From: Paracoccaceae bacterium
GTDB lineage: Bacteria > Pseudomonadota > Alphaproteobacteria > Rhodobacterales > Rhodobacteraceae
Reading direction: 5' to 3'
Length of the DNA: 49,021 nt
Assembly (NCBI GenBank): GCA_947461435.1
Contig: CANHLE010000015.1
Coordinates: forward strand, 1-49,021
In this document: positions 16,909 through 26,489 of the stretch, in pieces
How positions within the stretch are numbered: position 1 is the first letter of the stretch
How the letters are laid out: the number at the start of each line of letters is the position of its first letter
The notes under the pieces: model-generated
Databases searched by the model: none
Seen by the model: the letters and a program-made list of their open reading frames with translations, nothing else
Told to the model about the DNA's origin: nothing
Program-made: the position numbers and the translations under genes

Positions 16909-18198
16909 ATGGACACGATCTTTGCCTTGGCAACGGCAAGGGGCAAAGCGGGCGTCGCAATTGTGCGCCTGTCGGGCCCCGGTGCGTTCAAGGCAGCAGT
17001 CAGCTTGTGCGGAAGCCTTCCACAGCGGCGCCGCGCCGCACTGCGATTGCTCCGGTCGGACGAGGCGGTTTTGGATCAGGCCCTTGTCCTGTCGTTTGAC
17101 GCAGGGCAGTCCTTTACCGGCGAAGATGTGGTAGAATTCCACCTTCATGGGTCTGTTGCCGTCATCCAAGCCGTGCTGAAAGAGCTATCGCATCTTGATG
17201 GCCTACGCTTGGCAGAACCCGGGGAATTCACCCGCCGCGCCCTTGAAAATGGGATGCTGGATCTGACACAGGTCGAAGGACTGTCAGACCTGATCGAGGC
17301 GGAAACCGAAGCGCAACGGCGTCAGGCCTTGCGCGTTCTGTCTGGGGCCATCGGCCAAAGGGCGGAAATTTGGCGCAAGACGCTCGTTCGTATCGCGGCC
17401 CTGATCGAAGCCACGATTGACTTTGCCGATGAAGATGTGCCGGTCGATGTGTCGCCAGAGGTGTCATCTTTGATGGCTACACTGTTGGACGCTTTACGAA
17501 ATGAAGTTCGCGCCGCGCGATCGGCGGAGCGCGTACGGGCCGGCTTTGAGGTGGCAATCATTGGGCAGCCCAATGTCGGAAAATCTACTTTGCTCAATGC
17601 GTTAGCGGGCAGAGAGGCTGCGATCACCTCGGAGTTTGCGGGGACGACGCGGGATGTCATCGAAGTGCGGATGGACGTGGACGGCCTGCCGGTTATCTTG
17701 CTTGATACGGCAGGGCTGCGTGAGACGGCGGACCCGGTTGAGCGTAAGGGCATCGACCTTGCGGTGCGGCGGGCCGAGGCGGCGGATTTGCGGGTGTACC
17801 TTTTGGAATCCGCTGACGAAGCCGCCGCGATCACCTTGCGACCGGGCGATCTGCGTGTGGTCTCAAAGGCCGATCAGGCAAAGAATTGGGAAGGATTGTC
17901 GGTTTCCGGTCTGTCTGGCCAGGGGATCGACGCGCTGTTGGCGGCCATCTCGGCGGAACTTGGGGCCCGGATCCCGATTGACGGCGTGATGACCAGAGAA
18001 CGGCACATTGCCGCCATGCGGAGCGCGATTGAGGCTTTGGAATCGGCGCAGATTGAAGTAACAGGCGGGATGCAGCTTGCAGAGGTTGCGGCGGCGGATG
18101 TGCGCCGGGCCATCGCTGCGATGGATGTTCTGATTGGGCGGCTCGGTGTAGAAGATTTTCTGGCAGAGATCTTTTCAAGTTTCTGTATCGGCAAATGA
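16909..18198 (+). CDS. mnmE: tRNA uridine-34 modification GTPase MnmE
   Basis: A 429-residue protein: an N-terminal tetrahydrofolate-binding domain ([22 protein letters not shown]), a helical middle domain, and an inserted G domain with G1 [12 protein letters not shown]2 GTTRD, G3 DTAGL. G4 (NKxD) appears as SKAD. It ends in the conserved FCIGK tail. With MnmG it adds carboxymethylaminomethyl to U34 of certain tRNAs. AGGAGG is 11 nt before the ATG. Its stop overlaps the mnmG ATG. Confidence 0.96.
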   Translation: MDTIFALATARGKAGVAIVRLSGPGAFKAAVSLCGSLPQRRRAALRLLRSDEAVLDQALVLSFDAGQSFTGEDVVEFHLHGSVAVIQAVLKELSHLDGLRLAEPGEFTRRALENGMLDLTQVEGLSDLIEAETEAQRRQALRVLSGAIGQRAEIWRKTLVRIAALIEATIDFADEDVPVDVSPEVSSLMATLLDALRNEVRAARSAERVRAGFEVAIIGQPNVGKSTLLNALAGREAAITSEFAGTTRDVIEVRMDVDGLPVILLDTAGLRETADPVERKGIDLAVRRAEAADLRVYLLESADEAAAITLRPGDLRVVSKADQAKNWEGLSVSGLSGQGIDALLAAISAELGARIPIDGVMTRERHIAAMRSAIEALESAQIEVTGGMQLAEVAAADVRRAIAAMDVLIGRLGVEDFLAEIFSSFCIGK

Positions 18199-20081
18199 GG
18201 GCGTTTCACGTGAAACATTTTGATGTGGTGGTGATCGGCGGCGGGCATGCGGGCGCAGAGGCGGCAGCGGCTTCGGCGCGGATGGGCGCAAGAACCGCAT
18301 TGGTGACCATGTCCGCGGCAACAATAGGTGTGATGTCCTGCAACCCGGCGATTGGCGGCTTGGGCAAGGGCCACCTCGTTCGTGAGATTGATGCGCTGGA
18401 CGGGATCATGGGCCGCGCTGCGGATGAGGCGGGAATTCAATTTCGCCTGCTGAACCGGCGCAAGGGCCCAGCTGTACAGGGGCCGCGTGCCCAGGCTGAC
18501 AGAAAGATATATCGCCATGCCATCCAGCGTCTTTTGGCTGCAACGGCAGGATTGACCATCGTTGAGGGCGAGGTTGTTGACCTGAAGATGGGGACTGCCG
18601 GGGACATCGAAGGATGTGTGTTGGCAGACGGATCGGAAATATCGGCATCAGCCGTTGTTTTGACAACGGGGACGTTTCTAAATGGTGTAATCCATATCGG
18701 TGACCAGCGCAAAACTGGCGGCCGAGTGGGCGATGCGGCGTCTGTTCGGCTGGCGGAACGACTGGGTGCGATGGATTTGGCCAGGGGCCGGCTTAAGACG
18801 GGCACACCGCCAAGACTCGATGGGCGCACGATCGACTGGTCCAAACTGGAAAGTCAACCGGGCGATTCAGAGCCAACGATGTTTTCATTCCTGAACAAGG
18901 CGCCCGTTCAGCGGCAGGTTTCCTGTGGGATCACACATACCAACGAAAAGACGCATGATATCGTAAGGGCGAATCTGTCGCGCTCGGCCATGTACGGCGG
19001 CCACATCGAAGGTGTCGGCCCGCGCTATTGCCCGTCCATCGAGGATAAGGTTGTGCGGTTTGCTGATAAAACCTCGCACCAAGTGTATCTGGAGCCGGAA
19101 GGGTTGGATGATCACACGATCTATCCGAACGGGATTTCGTCTTCTTTGCCCGTTGAGGTTCAAGAAGCATATGTTCGGTCGATTGTGGGGTTGGAGAGCG
19201 TAGAAATCTTACAGCCCGCCTATGCGATCGAATACGATTTCTTCGATCCACGGGGCCTTAGGCCAGGTCTGGATGTCGAGAATACCCCCGGTTTGTACTT
19301 TGCCGGCCAGATCAATGGCACAACAGGCTACGAAGAGGCGGCGGCGCAGGGTTTGGTTGCGGGTTCAAACGCTGCTGCGGCAGCGCTGGGGTGTGACAGC
19401 CTTCGCTTTGATCGGGCCACGAGTTATATTGGGGTAATGCTGGACGATCTGATCGGCCGCGGCGTATCAGAGCCCTATCGCATGTTCACGTCGCGGGCCG
19501 AATACAGGCTTTCGCTTCGCGCAGACAATGCGGATCAGCGGCTAACGCAGTTCGGGATGGATCGCGGTCTGGTGAAGGCAGAGCGCAAGGCTGCATTCGA
19601 GGCGAAAATGACCGCCCTGAAGGCTGGCCGCGCGCTTTTGAGCGGCCAGGCATTGAGCCCCAAGGATCTTGCGCTTTCAGGAATTGTTGTCAGCCAGGAC
19701 GGGCAAAGGCGCACAGCCTATCAGGTTCTCTCCATTGCTGGGGTGGAGCCTGCCCAACTTGACGCGATGGTTCCGGGGTGGGCAGCGACACCTTCAGACA
19801 TCAAGGTTCAGTTGAGTTATGACGCGCTGTATGCGCAATACATCGACCGTCAAAAGAACGAAGCGCGGGGTCTGTCGCAAGCAATGGCCCGTGAGATTCC
19901 AGCGGATTTCGCCTTTTCGGAAATGTCTGGCCTGTCGGCGGAATTGACGGCGAAGCTTCAACGCCTGCGGCCCGCCACGTTGGACGACGCGGCGCGTGTA
20001 GAAGGAATGACACCGGCGGCGTTGACGTTGATTCTGGCCTGTCTGAAGAAGGCGGAAAGATCGCGGGTTGCCGGGGCATGA
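18195..20081 (+). CDS. mnmG: tRNA uridine-34 modification enzyme MnmG (GidA)
   Basis: A 628-residue FAD enzyme, partner of MnmE. FAD loop [13 protein letters not shown] (residues 12-24), the GidA signatures [23 protein letters not shown] and [13 protein letters not shown], and the second signature [16 protein letters not shown]. The ATG overlaps the mnmE stop (ATGA). Codons 3-8 (AFHVKH) are encoded by a parS-like palindrome at 18202-18217, so this N-terminus is constrained by ParB binding as well as by coding. Confidence 0.97.
   Translation: MRAFHVKHFDVVVIGGGHAGAEAAAASARMGARTALVTMSAATIGVMSCNPAIGGLGKGHLVREIDALDGIMGRAADEAGIQFRLLNRRKGPAVQGPRAQADRKIYRHAIQRLLAATAGLTIVEGEVVDLKMGTAGDIEGCVLADGSEISASAVVLTTGTFLNGVIHIGDQRKTGGRVGDAASVRLAERLGAMDLARGRLKTGTPPRLDGRTIDWSKLESQPGDSEPTMFSFLNKAPVQRQVSCGITHTNEKTHDIVRANLSRSAMYGGHIEGVGPRYCPSIEDKVVRFADKTSHQVYLEPEGLDDHTIYPNGISSSLPVEVQEAYVRSIVGLESVEILQPAYAIEYDFFDPRGLRPGLDVENTPGLYFAGQINGTTGYEEAAAQGLVAGSNAAAAALGCDSLRFDRATSYIGVMLDDLIGRGVSEPYRMFTSRAEYRLSLRADNADQRLTQFGMDRGLVKAERKAAFEAKMTALKAGRALLSGQALSPKDLALSGIVVSQDGQRRTAYQVLSIAGVEPAQLDAMVPGWAATPSDIKVQLSYDALYAQYIDRQKNEARGLSQAMAREIPADFAFSEMSGLSAELTAKLQRLRPATLDDAARVEGMTPAALTLILACLKKAERSRVAGA
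18202..18217. other. parS: parS site 1 (inside mnmG)
   Basis: CGTTTCACGTGAAACA matches the bacterial parS consensus TGTTTCACGTGAAACA at 15 of 16 bases; the inner 14-bp palindrome is perfect. It is the centromere-like ParB-binding site and lies 3.3 kb before parB. Confidence 0.9.
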
Positions 20082-20704
20082 CAATTGTCAGTGGCGTTTT
20101 GCCAGACTGGTTGAGTGTTTCATGTGAAACATCTGAAGCGCTTTTGACGTTGGAGCAATTGGTCCGCAAGTGGACCACGGCTGTCAACCTGATCTCCAAA
20201 GCGTCTGTCACCGAGATCTGGGAGCGGCACATTCTCGATTCTGCGCAAATTTGGCCGCTGCTGAAACATATGCCTGCATCGTGGGTTGATCTGGGCAGCG
20301 GTGGTGGGTTTCCTGCACTGGTTCTTGCGGTGATCGCAAAAGACCACTCACCCAAAACAAAATTCACTCTTGTTGAGTCCGATGCCCGAAAGGCCGCCTT
20401 TTTAATGCAGGCGGTCCGTACATTGAACCTGAACGCTCAGGTGATCGTAAAGCGTATCGAATCTGTCGACCCATTGGGCGCGGATGTCGTCTCCGCCAGA
20501 GCGCTTGGTTCATTGGATCTCTTGCTCGGATTTGCCCATCGTCACATAAAACCCGCTGGTAGAGCCTATTTTCCGAAAGGGTCGACCTTTCAACAAGAGC
20601 TTTTGGCGGCGCATAAGCGGTGGAAGTTCAACTGCCAGACCCATATAAGCCGGACAGACCCGCAGGCAGCCATACTAGAGGTGGACGGAATTGAACTTCT
20701 CTGA
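20078..20704 (+). CDS. rsmG: 16S rRNA (guanine-527-N7) methyltransferase RsmG (GidB)
   Basis: A 208-residue SAM-dependent methyltransferase acting on G527 of 16S rRNA. SAM motif [17 protein letters not shown] (residues 69-84), acidic loop [13 protein letters not shown], and [15 protein letters not shown] in the family's active-site region. Its ATG overlaps the mnmG stop (ATGA) and its 3' end is overlapped 14 nt by parA. Codons for VSCET (residues 14-18) contain a parS-like site. Confidence 0.95.
   Translation: MTIVSGVLPDWLSVSCETSEALLTLEQLVRKWTTAVNLISKASVTEIWERHILDSAQIWPLLKHMPASWVDLGSGGGFPALVLAVIAKDHSPKTKFTLVESDARKAAFLMQAVRTLNLNAQVIVKRIESVDPLGADVVSARALGSLDLLLGFAHRHIKPAGRAYFPKGSTFQQELLAAHKRWKFNCQTHISRTDPQAAILEVDGIELL
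20116..20131. other. parS: parS site 2 (inside rsmG)
   Basis: TGTTTCATGTGAAACA differs from the consensus by one base at the centre (CACG to CATG), which breaks perfect symmetry by that base. It lies 560 bp before parA. Confidence 0.82.
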
Positions 20705-21512
20705 CCCAACCCGTCCCGCACCCCCAAAGATATTCGCTGTATCGAATCAAAAAGGGGGTGTCGGCAAGACGACCACGACAATCAATCTGGCTACGGGTCT
20801 GGTTGAGTCTGGGGCCCGCGTTCTTCTTATCGATCTGGATCCGCAAGGCAACGCCTCGACCGGGCTTGGCATTGCGCAGGACCGCCGAAAGTTGACGACC
20901 TATGACGTCCTTCTTGAAGAAGCATCCATTTCAAGTGCAATCCTTGAAACCTCGATCCCGAATCTTTTCATTTGCCCAGCCAATGCAGACCTTTCGTCGG
21001 CCGATGTTGAGCTGGTGGCGAATGAAAAGAGAAGTTTTCTGTTGCAAGATGCGTTGCGGCAGCTGGAACTTGATCGTTACAAGCTTGATTTTGTGCTGAT
21101 TGACTGCCCACCTTCTTTGAATTTGCTAACCATAAACGCGATGATTGCCGCAAACTCGGTGATTGTTCCCCTTCAGGCAGAGTTTTTCGCGCTGGAGGGC
21201 CTCTCGCAGCTTATGCTAACGATCCGGGAAATTCGGCAGACAGCGAATCCGGCTCTTCGGATCGAAGGCGTGTTGATCACGATGTTCGATAGCCGCAATC
21301 GCCTTTGCCATCAGGTGGAGGCGGATGCCCGTGCGACGTTGGGTGATGTTGTGTTTGAAACAGTGATCCCACGCAATGTTCGCGTGAGTGAAGCGCCGTC
21401 TTACGCGATGTCGGTCCTTGAATATGATTCGTCCTCCAAGGGGGCAGAGGCCTATCGCGCTTTGACCGCGGAGGTTCTGAAGCGGAACCCATTTTTAGGG
21501 CAGAAGGAATAG
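20691..21512 (+). CDS. parA: Chromosome-partitioning ATPase ParA (Soj)
   Basis: A 273-residue deviant Walker ATPase: AVSNQKGGVGKTTTTINLA (Walker A with signature Lys), VLLIDLDPQGNAST (A'), FVLIDCPPSLNLLTINA (Walker B), and a C-terminal RNVRVSEAPSYAMSVLEYD. ParA forms DNA-bound dimers that move ParB-parS complexes. The start appears to be TTG 20691, since no ATG or GTG occurs before the Walker region; GAGG (20678-20681) is 9 nt upstream, inside rsmG. The 14-nt overlap implies coupling with rsmG. Confidence 0.95.
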   Translation: MNFSDPTRPAPPKIFAVSNQKGGVGKTTTTINLATGLVESGARVLLIDLDPQGNASTGLGIAQDRRKLTTYDVLLEEASISSAILETSIPNLFICPANADLSSADVELVANEKRSFLLQDALRQLELDRYKLDFVLIDCPPSLNLLTINAMIAANSVIVPLQAEFFALEGLSQLMLTIREIRQTANPALRIEGVLITMFDSRNRLCHQVEADARATLGDVVFETVIPRNVRVSEAPSYAMSVLEYDSSSKGAEAYRALTAEVLKRNPFLGQKE

Positions 21513-21515
21513 ATT

Positions 21516-22421
21516 ATGGCGAAGAATATTGAACGCCGCGGCCTGGGGCGGGGATTGTCGGCTTTGATGTCCGACATCAACGTCAACAAGTCAGAGACCA
21601 ACGAAGATGAGGCCGTTCGGGCTGAATTTCGGGCACCGATTGAGCGTGTTTTCCCTAACCCGACGCAGCCGAGACGGCATTTCGATCAAAGCGCATTGGA
21701 TTCGTTGGCTGAATCAATCAAACAGAAGGGCGTACTGCAGCCCTTGATCGTTCGCCGGCGCGCGGACGCGCCCGATCACTATGAAATTGTCGCGGGCGAA
21801 CGGCGGTGGCGTGCAAGCCAAATTGCAAAGCTCCACGACATTCCAGTGATTGTTCGCGATCTTGACGACGTCGAAGTGATGGAAATCGCCATCATAGAGA
21901 ACATTCAACGCGCAGACTTGAACGCGATCGAAGAGGCGCAGGCCTATCGGCAATTGATGGATCGGTTTGGGCATACGCAGGAAAAGATAGCCGAAGCGCT
22001 GTCGCGCAGCCGCAGTCACATTGCGAACTTGCTGCGTCTACTAACGTTGCCGCAGCCTGTTCAAGATCTGGTTCGCACCGGAGAAATTTCGGCGGGCCAT
22101 GCCAGGGCGTTGGTGACCAGCGATGATCCTCAGAAACTGGCACGTATGGTGATTGACCGGGGCCTTTCAGTCCGAGATGTCGAGCGGATGGCAAAAGCTG
22201 CCGGTGAAACGAAGCCTAAATCGCGGCGAAGTGGTGATACCAAGGATGCGGATACCCGGGCGATTGAATTGGATCTGAGCGCGGGCTTGAAGCTTTCTGT
22301 TTCAATAGCCCATACAATCGACGGCAGCGGCAGTCTTTCAATTCGGTATAACGATCTGGATGACCTTGATATGCTCTGCCGAGCGCTGTCAGTTGCCCGC
22401 CGGGATGGTGGGCGCGACTAG
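21516..22421 (+). CDS. parB: Chromosome-partitioning protein ParB (Spo0J)
   Basis: A 301-residue CTPase/DNA-binding protein. The N-terminus (RRGLGRGLSALMSD) is the ParA-interacting segment, followed by the ParB core with PNPTQPRRHFD, VAGERRWRAS (GERRxRA CTP-binding motif) and EIAIIENIQRADLN. Then come the helix-turn-helix EKIAEALSRSRSHIANLLRLL and a C-terminal dimer domain. ATG is 3 nt after parA with AAGGA in front. Its stop shares a CTAG palindrome with the convergent hemW stop. Confidence 0.97.
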   Translation: MAKNIERRGLGRGLSALMSDINVNKSETNEDEAVRAEFRAPIERVFPNPTQPRRHFDQSALDSLAESIKQKGVLQPLIVRRRADAPDHYEIVAGERRWRASQIAKLHDIPVIVRDLDDVEVMEIAIIENIQRADLNAIEEAQAYRQLMDRFGHTQEKIAEALSRSRSHIANLLRLLTLPQPVQDLVRTGEISAGHARALVTSDDPQKLARMVIDRGLSVRDVERMAKAAGETKPKSRRSGDTKDADTRAIELDLSAGLKLSVSIAHTIDGSGSLSIRYNDLDDLDMLCRALSVARRDGGRD

Positions 22422-23578
22422 ACCAAAAGGCCGGCGACCTCACGAATGACACCGTTCAAGACAAGACGGCCCTGAAGGGTTGTACGGATCTGGTCGCCCT
22501 CTTGGTGAAGAAGACCAAGGTCCTTAAGGCCGACCAGTTGTCTTAAGTCAATTTTCTTGCCCGTCAGCTTTTGAATATGGGACAGATCAATCCCCTCTGC
22601 CGTGCGCAGCCCCATAAGAACAATCTCTTCGGCCCACTCCATTGCGGAAAGACACTCACGGTCTTCTTCACCGGAACCGGAGCCAAGAACGCTGGCCAGC
22701 CAAGCACCGGGTGCCTTCGGACTGGTGGTGGCAAATCGATTCCCATTCATGGTGATCCGGCCGTGGGCACCGGGGCCGATCCCAAGGTAATCCCCCCCGC
22801 GCCAGTAAATTTGATTATGAACCGATTCTTGCCCAGAACGGGCATGATTCGAAACCTCATACGCGGGCAAACCATTGGCATCGCAAAGCTCTTGCGTTGT
22901 GTTGAAAAGATCCACGGCAAGATCCTCACCGGGAAGGCCGCGCAGGGCCCCCGCGTTGAAACGCTGAGCAAAGGCCGTGCCATCTTCGATCGTCAGCTGA
23001 TAAAGCGACAGATGGGTTGGCCCCAAATCCAGAGCCATACGAAGCTCGTCCTCCCAACTCTTCAACGATTGGTGCTGTCTTGCGTAAATCAGATCGAAAC
23101 TGATGCGATCAAAGACCGTTCTCGCCGATTCCAGGGCAGCCAAGGCCGAGGCAACGGTGTGAAGACGCCCCAGGGCACGCAGATCAACATCATTCAGGGC
23201 CTGAAACCCCATGGAGACTCGATTCACTCCTGCATCACGATAGCCTATAAAACGACCAACTTCGACAGAGGTTGGGTTCGCTTCCAATGTAATTTCCACG
23301 TCATTTTTGAGCGAAAAATGGCGCCGAATGGCCAACAGAATGCGGTCAACGGTGTCAGGGTGCATCAATGACGGGGTTCCGCCGCCGAAATAAATGCTTT
23401 TGACCAGCCGGGGGCCTACCTCATCCGCCAAACGAGATATCTCTTGTTCAAAGGCCGACGCCCATTTTTTTTGATCAACAGCGTCGGCGACGTGGCTGTT
23501 GAAGTCGCAGTAGGGGCATTTTGATTGGCAAAATGGCCAGTGAAGGTAGATCCCGAAGTCGGTATGTGACACGGGCAC
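22418..23578 (-). CDS. hemW: Radical SAM family haem chaperone HemW
   Basis: A 386-residue radical SAM protein: CQSKCPYCDF (Cys-x3-Cys-x2-Cys near residue 17) and YFGGGTPSLM (SAM-binding GGGTP), followed by a C-terminal HemN-like domain. It keeps the Cys-x2-CDF form of HemW rather than CxxxCxxC of true coproporphyrinogen dehydrogenase; the family carries haem rather than acting in its synthesis. Start is GTG 23578 (a second in-frame GTG is two codons on), 6 nt after the RidA-like gene. Last in the leftward rph operon. Confidence 0.93.
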   Translation of the reverse strand: MPVSHTDFGIYLHWPFCQSKCPYCDFNSHVADAVDQKKWASAFEQEISRLADEVGPRLVKSIYFGGGTPSLMHPDTVDRILLAIRRHFSLKNDVEITLEANPTSVEVGRFIGYRDAGVNRVSMGFQALNDVDLRALGRLHTVASALAALESARTVFDRISFDLIYARQHQSLKSWEDELRMALDLGPTHLSLYQLTIEDGTAFAQRFNAGALRGLPGEDLAVDLFNTTQELCDANGLPAYEVSNHARSGQESVHNQIYWRGGDYLGIGPGAHGRITMNGNRFATTSPKAPGAWLASVLGSGSGEEDRECLSAMEWAEEIVLMGLRTAEGIDLSHIQKLTGKKIDLRQLVGLKDLGLLHQEGDQIRTTLQGRLVLNGVIREVAGLLV

Positions 23579-23584
23579 TATTCA

Positions 23585-23959
23585 TCATCCTTTGAATGCG
23601 GTGACTTCGATTTCTATCTTCATCTCTGGCCGGATAAGGCCTGCGATGACCATGGTCGCTGCAGGGCGAATGTTGCCCAAGGCTCTTCCAAGCTCTGGTA
23701 CGATCTCGTCCACGAGGGTTGCATCTACAACAGTATATTGGACGCGCACGATGTCTGACATTTCGAAGCCGCCTTGGATTAACACAGAGGCGATTGTTGA
23801 AAAACAGTTTCGGGCTTGGTCCGCAGCGCCTTCCGGCATCTGCATTGTCGCATAATCGTAGCCGGTCACACCCGAAACGAAGCACCAGCCACCCTTTACG
23901 ATGGCCCGGCTGTATCCCATGGTGCTTTCAAAGGGCGAGCCGGTGGAAATTTGTTTCAC
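23585..23959 (-). CDS. RidA (YjgF/YER057c/UK114)-family protein
   Basis: A 124-residue Rid-family protein: ISTGSPFESTMGYSRAIVKGGWCFVSGVTGYD at the start, QARNCFSTIASVLIQGGFEMSDIVRVQYTVVD in the middle, and RPAATMVIAGLIRPEMKIEIEVTAF at the end, with the Arg of the RPAATM motif as in RidA enamine/imine deaminases. It would remove reactive 2-aminoacrylate-like intermediates, though many subfamilies act on other imines. I chose GTG 23959, which overlaps the rdgB stop (GTGA) with GGAG 8 nt upstream; GTG 23968 is possible but overlaps its own ribosome site. The start codon is in the centre of a parS site. Confidence 0.88.
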   Translation of the reverse strand: MKQISTGSPFESTMGYSRAIVKGGWCFVSGVTGYDYATMQMPEGAADQARNCFSTIASVLIQGGFEMSDIVRVQYTVVDATLVDEIVPELGRALGNIRPAATMVIAGLIRPEMKIEIEVTAFKG

Positions 23960-23967
23960 GTGAAACA
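23952..23967. other. parS: parS site 3 (perfect; at the rdgB/ridA junction)
   Basis: TGTTTCACGTGAAACA matches the parS consensus at all 16 positions. Its central bases form the TGA stop of rdgB and the GTG start of the downstream RidA-like gene. It lies 1.5 kb after parB. Confidence 0.95.
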
Positions 23968-24564
23968 CTCCTTTATCAGCAGATCAAAAGCCTTGCCGCG
24001 ATGACTGATCCGATTTTTCGCCCAGCGATCCATCTCTCCGAAGGTGATGTCAAACCCGTCGGGCTTAAAGATGGGATCATAGCCATGACCCTGTCCACCC
24101 CGACCTGGCCAAACAATCTGTCCGGGCATGACCCCTTCAAATGCTTGATGGTTGCCATCGGGATAAGCCAGAACAAGGGTACACCGAAACTGCGCGGTTC
24201 TTGGAAAGGGCGCATTGCACACCTCAAGGGCTTGCCATGTCCTGGCCATTGCCAAGCTAAAATCCCGGCCATCTGGGCTTTCGGCCCAGTCCGCAGTATA
24301 GACCCCCGGCGCACCATTCAAACCGTCGACAGTTATTCCGGAATCGTCCGCCAAGGCCGGCAATCCGGTGGCATATGCGGCACTAAACGCCTTGATCCGT
24401 GCATTTCCGACAAAGGAAGTTTCCGTCTCTGCTGGTTCCGCCAACCCCAAGTCTGCAGCGCTTTGAACGCTGACGGAATAGGGTGACAGCAGATCCTTCA
24501 GTTCTGCAACCTTACCGGCGTTGTGTGTTGCCAGAACAAGTGTGCTGCCAACAAACCGCGCCAT
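23956..24564 (-). CDS. rdgB: XTP/dITP diphosphatase (house-cleaning NTPase)
   Basis: A 202-residue RdgB/HAM1 protein that hydrolyses dITP, XTP and related deaminated purine NTPs to monophosphates. Signature LVLATHNAGKVAELKDLL (residues 9-26), TSFVGNARIKAF, LADDSGITVDGLNGAPGVYTADW with the catalytic Asp pair, and GYDPIFKPDGFD. The ATG follows the rph stop with no gap (TGAATG). The last codons (KECFT-stop) are part of a perfect parS. Confidence 0.95.
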   Translation of the reverse strand: MARFVGSTLVLATHNAGKVAELKDLLSPYSVSVQSAADLGLAEPAETETSFVGNARIKAFSAAYATGLPALADDSGITVDGLNGAPGVYTADWAESPDGRDFSLAMARTWQALEVCNAPFPRTAQFRCTLVLAYPDGNHQAFEGVMPGQIVWPGRGGQGHGYDPIFKPDGFDITFGEMDRWAKNRISHRGKAFDLLIKECFT

Positions 24565-25281
24565 TCAACCCTCCACCGCTTTCCGCTGCGCCTCGACCAA
24601 CGCCCGGGACCCGTGTTCTGCCAGGGTCATAAGCGAAATCAGGGCATCGCGCGAAAAGGTTGCGCCTTCGGCTGACATTTGCACTTCCACCAAACGGCCA
24701 CGACCCGTCATCACAAAGTTGCCATCTGCACCGGCTTCTGAATCTTCGGGATAGTCCAGATCCAGCACTTCTTGGCCGGCATAGACGCCGCAGGAAACGG
24801 CCGCGACGTGATCCATGATCGGGTCGCTGACAATCAATCCGGACTTCAGCAGTTTGTTTGTCGCCAGGCGCAAGGCCACCCAACCCCCAGTGATCGAAGC
24901 GCAACGTGTTCCGCCGTCCGCTTGAATCACGTCGCAATCGATCACGATCTGACGCTCGCCAAGGGCAGCGCGATCTACCCCAGCGCGAAGGGAGCGGCCG
25001 ATAAGCCGTTGAATTTCTTGTGTTCTTCCGCTTTGCTTACCCACCGCAGCCTCGCGGCGCGTGCGGCTGTTCGTGGCGCGCGGCAACATTCCGTATTCAG
25101 CTGTCACCCAGCCTTGGCCTGTGCCCTTCAAGAAAGATGGCGCTTTGTCTTCGATCGTGGCAGAGCACAGCACATGTGTGTTACCGACCTTGATCAGACA
25201 AGACCCTTCGGCATGATGCATGACCCCAGTTTCAATCGAAACCTCGCGCATTTGATCTAGTTTCCGCCCTGATGGCCGCAT
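24565..25281 (-). CDS. rph: Ribonuclease PH
   Basis: A 238-residue phosphorolytic 3'-5' exoribonuclease for tRNA 3' trimming: [19 protein letters not shown] at the start, [48 protein letters not shown] and [19 protein letters not shown], all strongly conserved. ATG 25281 starts at the conserved RPSGR; the longer open frame is not family-like. It heads the rph-rdgB-ridA-hemW run and is divergent from hrcA. Confidence 0.97.
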   Translation of the reverse strand: MRPSGRKLDQMREVSIETGVMHHAEGSCLIKVGNTHVLCSATIEDKAPSFLKGTGQGWVTAEYGMLPRATNSRTRREAAVGKQSGRTQEIQRLIGRSLRAGVDRAALGERQIVIDCDVIQADGGTRCASITGGWVALRLATNKLLKSGLIVSDPIMDHVAAVSCGVYAGQEVLDLDYPEDSEAGADGNFVMTGRGRLVEVQMSAEGATFSRDALISLMTLAEHGSRALVEAQRKAVEG

Positions 25282-25344
25282 GTTTTGCCCTTTCGAAGTC
25301 TGCAAAGCCAAATAGGCGTGCTGCCCCCCTCTATGCAAGCCCGA

Positions 25345-25374
25345 TTGACGTTTGCCGGCGGCTGTTCCTACACT
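25345..25374 (+). promoter_or_regulatory. Probable promoter of hrcA-grpE
   Basis: TTGACG (25345-25350), an 18-nt spacer and TACACT (25369-25374), 21 nt before the hrcA ATG. No CIRCE inverted repeat (TTAGCACTC-N9-GAGTGCTAA) is present in the rph-hrcA gap, so autoregulation through CIRCE is not supported here. Confidence 0.5.
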
Positions 25375-25395
25375 CTGATTTAGACAGGCCCCTAT

Positions 25396-26466
25396 ATGAT
25401 AAATTCGACCGCGATCTTGGATGAAATGAACGACCGGTCGCGCGAAGTCTTTCGCCGCGTGGTTGAAGCCTATTTGTCCTCGGGGGATCCGGTTGGCTCG
25501 CGCACACTGACGCGCACCTTTTCAGAAAAGTTGTCGGCTGCAACCATTCGCAATGTCATGCAAGATCTGGAGCTTTTGGGCCTGCTGGGCAGTCCGCATG
25601 TCTCGGCTGGGCGGGTGCCAACGCAGATGGGGCTGCGCATGTTCGTCGATACCTTGCTTGAAGTGGGCACTGTCTCGACCTCAGACCGCGAAAGGATTGA
25701 AACCACCGCCGGAAACGATGGTGCGGACGTCGGAACCTTGCTGGATCAGGTCAGCGCAACGCTGTCGGGCGTGACAGGATCGGCCTCGGTGGTTTTGGCC
25801 CCAAAAAGTGAGGCGCAGATCCGCCACATCGAATTCGTCAACCTTTCGCCGGATCGCGCATTGGTGGTTCTTGTTCACACAGATGGCCATGTCGAAAACC
25901 GGATTTTTTCCCCACCTCCGGGTCAAACCCCATCGTCCTTGCGCGAAGCGGCAAACTTTCTGAACTCGTTCGCCGAGGGGCGGACGCTGTCCGAACTTCG
26001 TGTGGTTATTAAGGAAGAAATCGGTCGTCGCCGGCAAGAGATTGATGGTTTGGCGCGGGCACTTGTGGAAAGTGGGTTGGCAATTTGGCAATCGTCAGAA
26101 GATCATTCTGAGCGGTTGATTGTGCGAGGTCGGTCAAATCTGATTGATGCGGTTGGCGAATCGACCGACATTCAGTTGATCCGCCACTTGTTTGACGACC
26201 TTGAACGTAAGCGGGATATCGCCGAATTTCTGGAACTTGCCGAGACGGGCGAGGGCGTGAAGATATTTATTGGATCTGAGAACAAACTCTTTTCACTTTC
26301 GGGTTCCTCTTTGGTGGTCTCTCCCTATATGAACGCTGATCGAAAGATCATCGGTGCGGTTGGCGTCATTGGTCCGACTCGGCTGAACTACGGCCGTATC
26401 GTTCCTATCGTTGATTTCACCGCGCAGCTTGTCGGTCGGATCGTTTCCGAGCGCGCCAAGCTTTAG
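25396..26466 (+). CDS. hrcA: Heat-inducible transcription repressor HrcA
   Basis: A 356-residue repressor: an N-terminal winged helix ([24 protein letters not shown] and [16 protein letters not shown], residues 12-60) and HSPxSAGRxPTxxG in the form [20 protein letters not shown]. The dimer and insert domains end in [22 protein letters not shown], close to the family consensus. It represses groESL through CIRCE in many alphaproteobacteria. grpE follows after 23 nt. Confidence 0.96.
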   Translation: MINSTAILDEMNDRSREVFRRVVEAYLSSGDPVGSRTLTRTFSEKLSAATIRNVMQDLELLGLLGSPHVSAGRVPTQMGLRMFVDTLLEVGTVSTSDRERIETTAGNDGADVGTLLDQVSATLSGVTGSASVVLAPKSEAQIRHIEFVNLSPDRALVVLVHTDGHVENRIFSPPPGQTPSSLREAANFLNSFAEGRTLSELRVVIKEEIGRRRQEIDGLARALVESGLAIWQSSEDHSERLIVRGRSNLIDAVGESTDIQLIRHLFDDLERKRDIAEFLELAETGEGVKIFIGSENKLFSLSGSSLVVSPYMNADRKIIGAVGVIGPTRLNYGRIVPIVDFTAQLVGRIVSERAKL

Positions 26467-26489
26467 ACAGGACGAGACGGGATTTAAGA

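Noticed and set aside
15518-16960. A 480-codon open frame on the minus strand across rho
   Set aside because: It mirrors the conserved rho gene, has no family features, and arises from the GC-biased codon pattern of the sense strand.
21350-21361. TGTTTGAAACA in parA as a parS variant
   Set aside because: The spacing is too short (11 bp) and the CACGTG core is absent.
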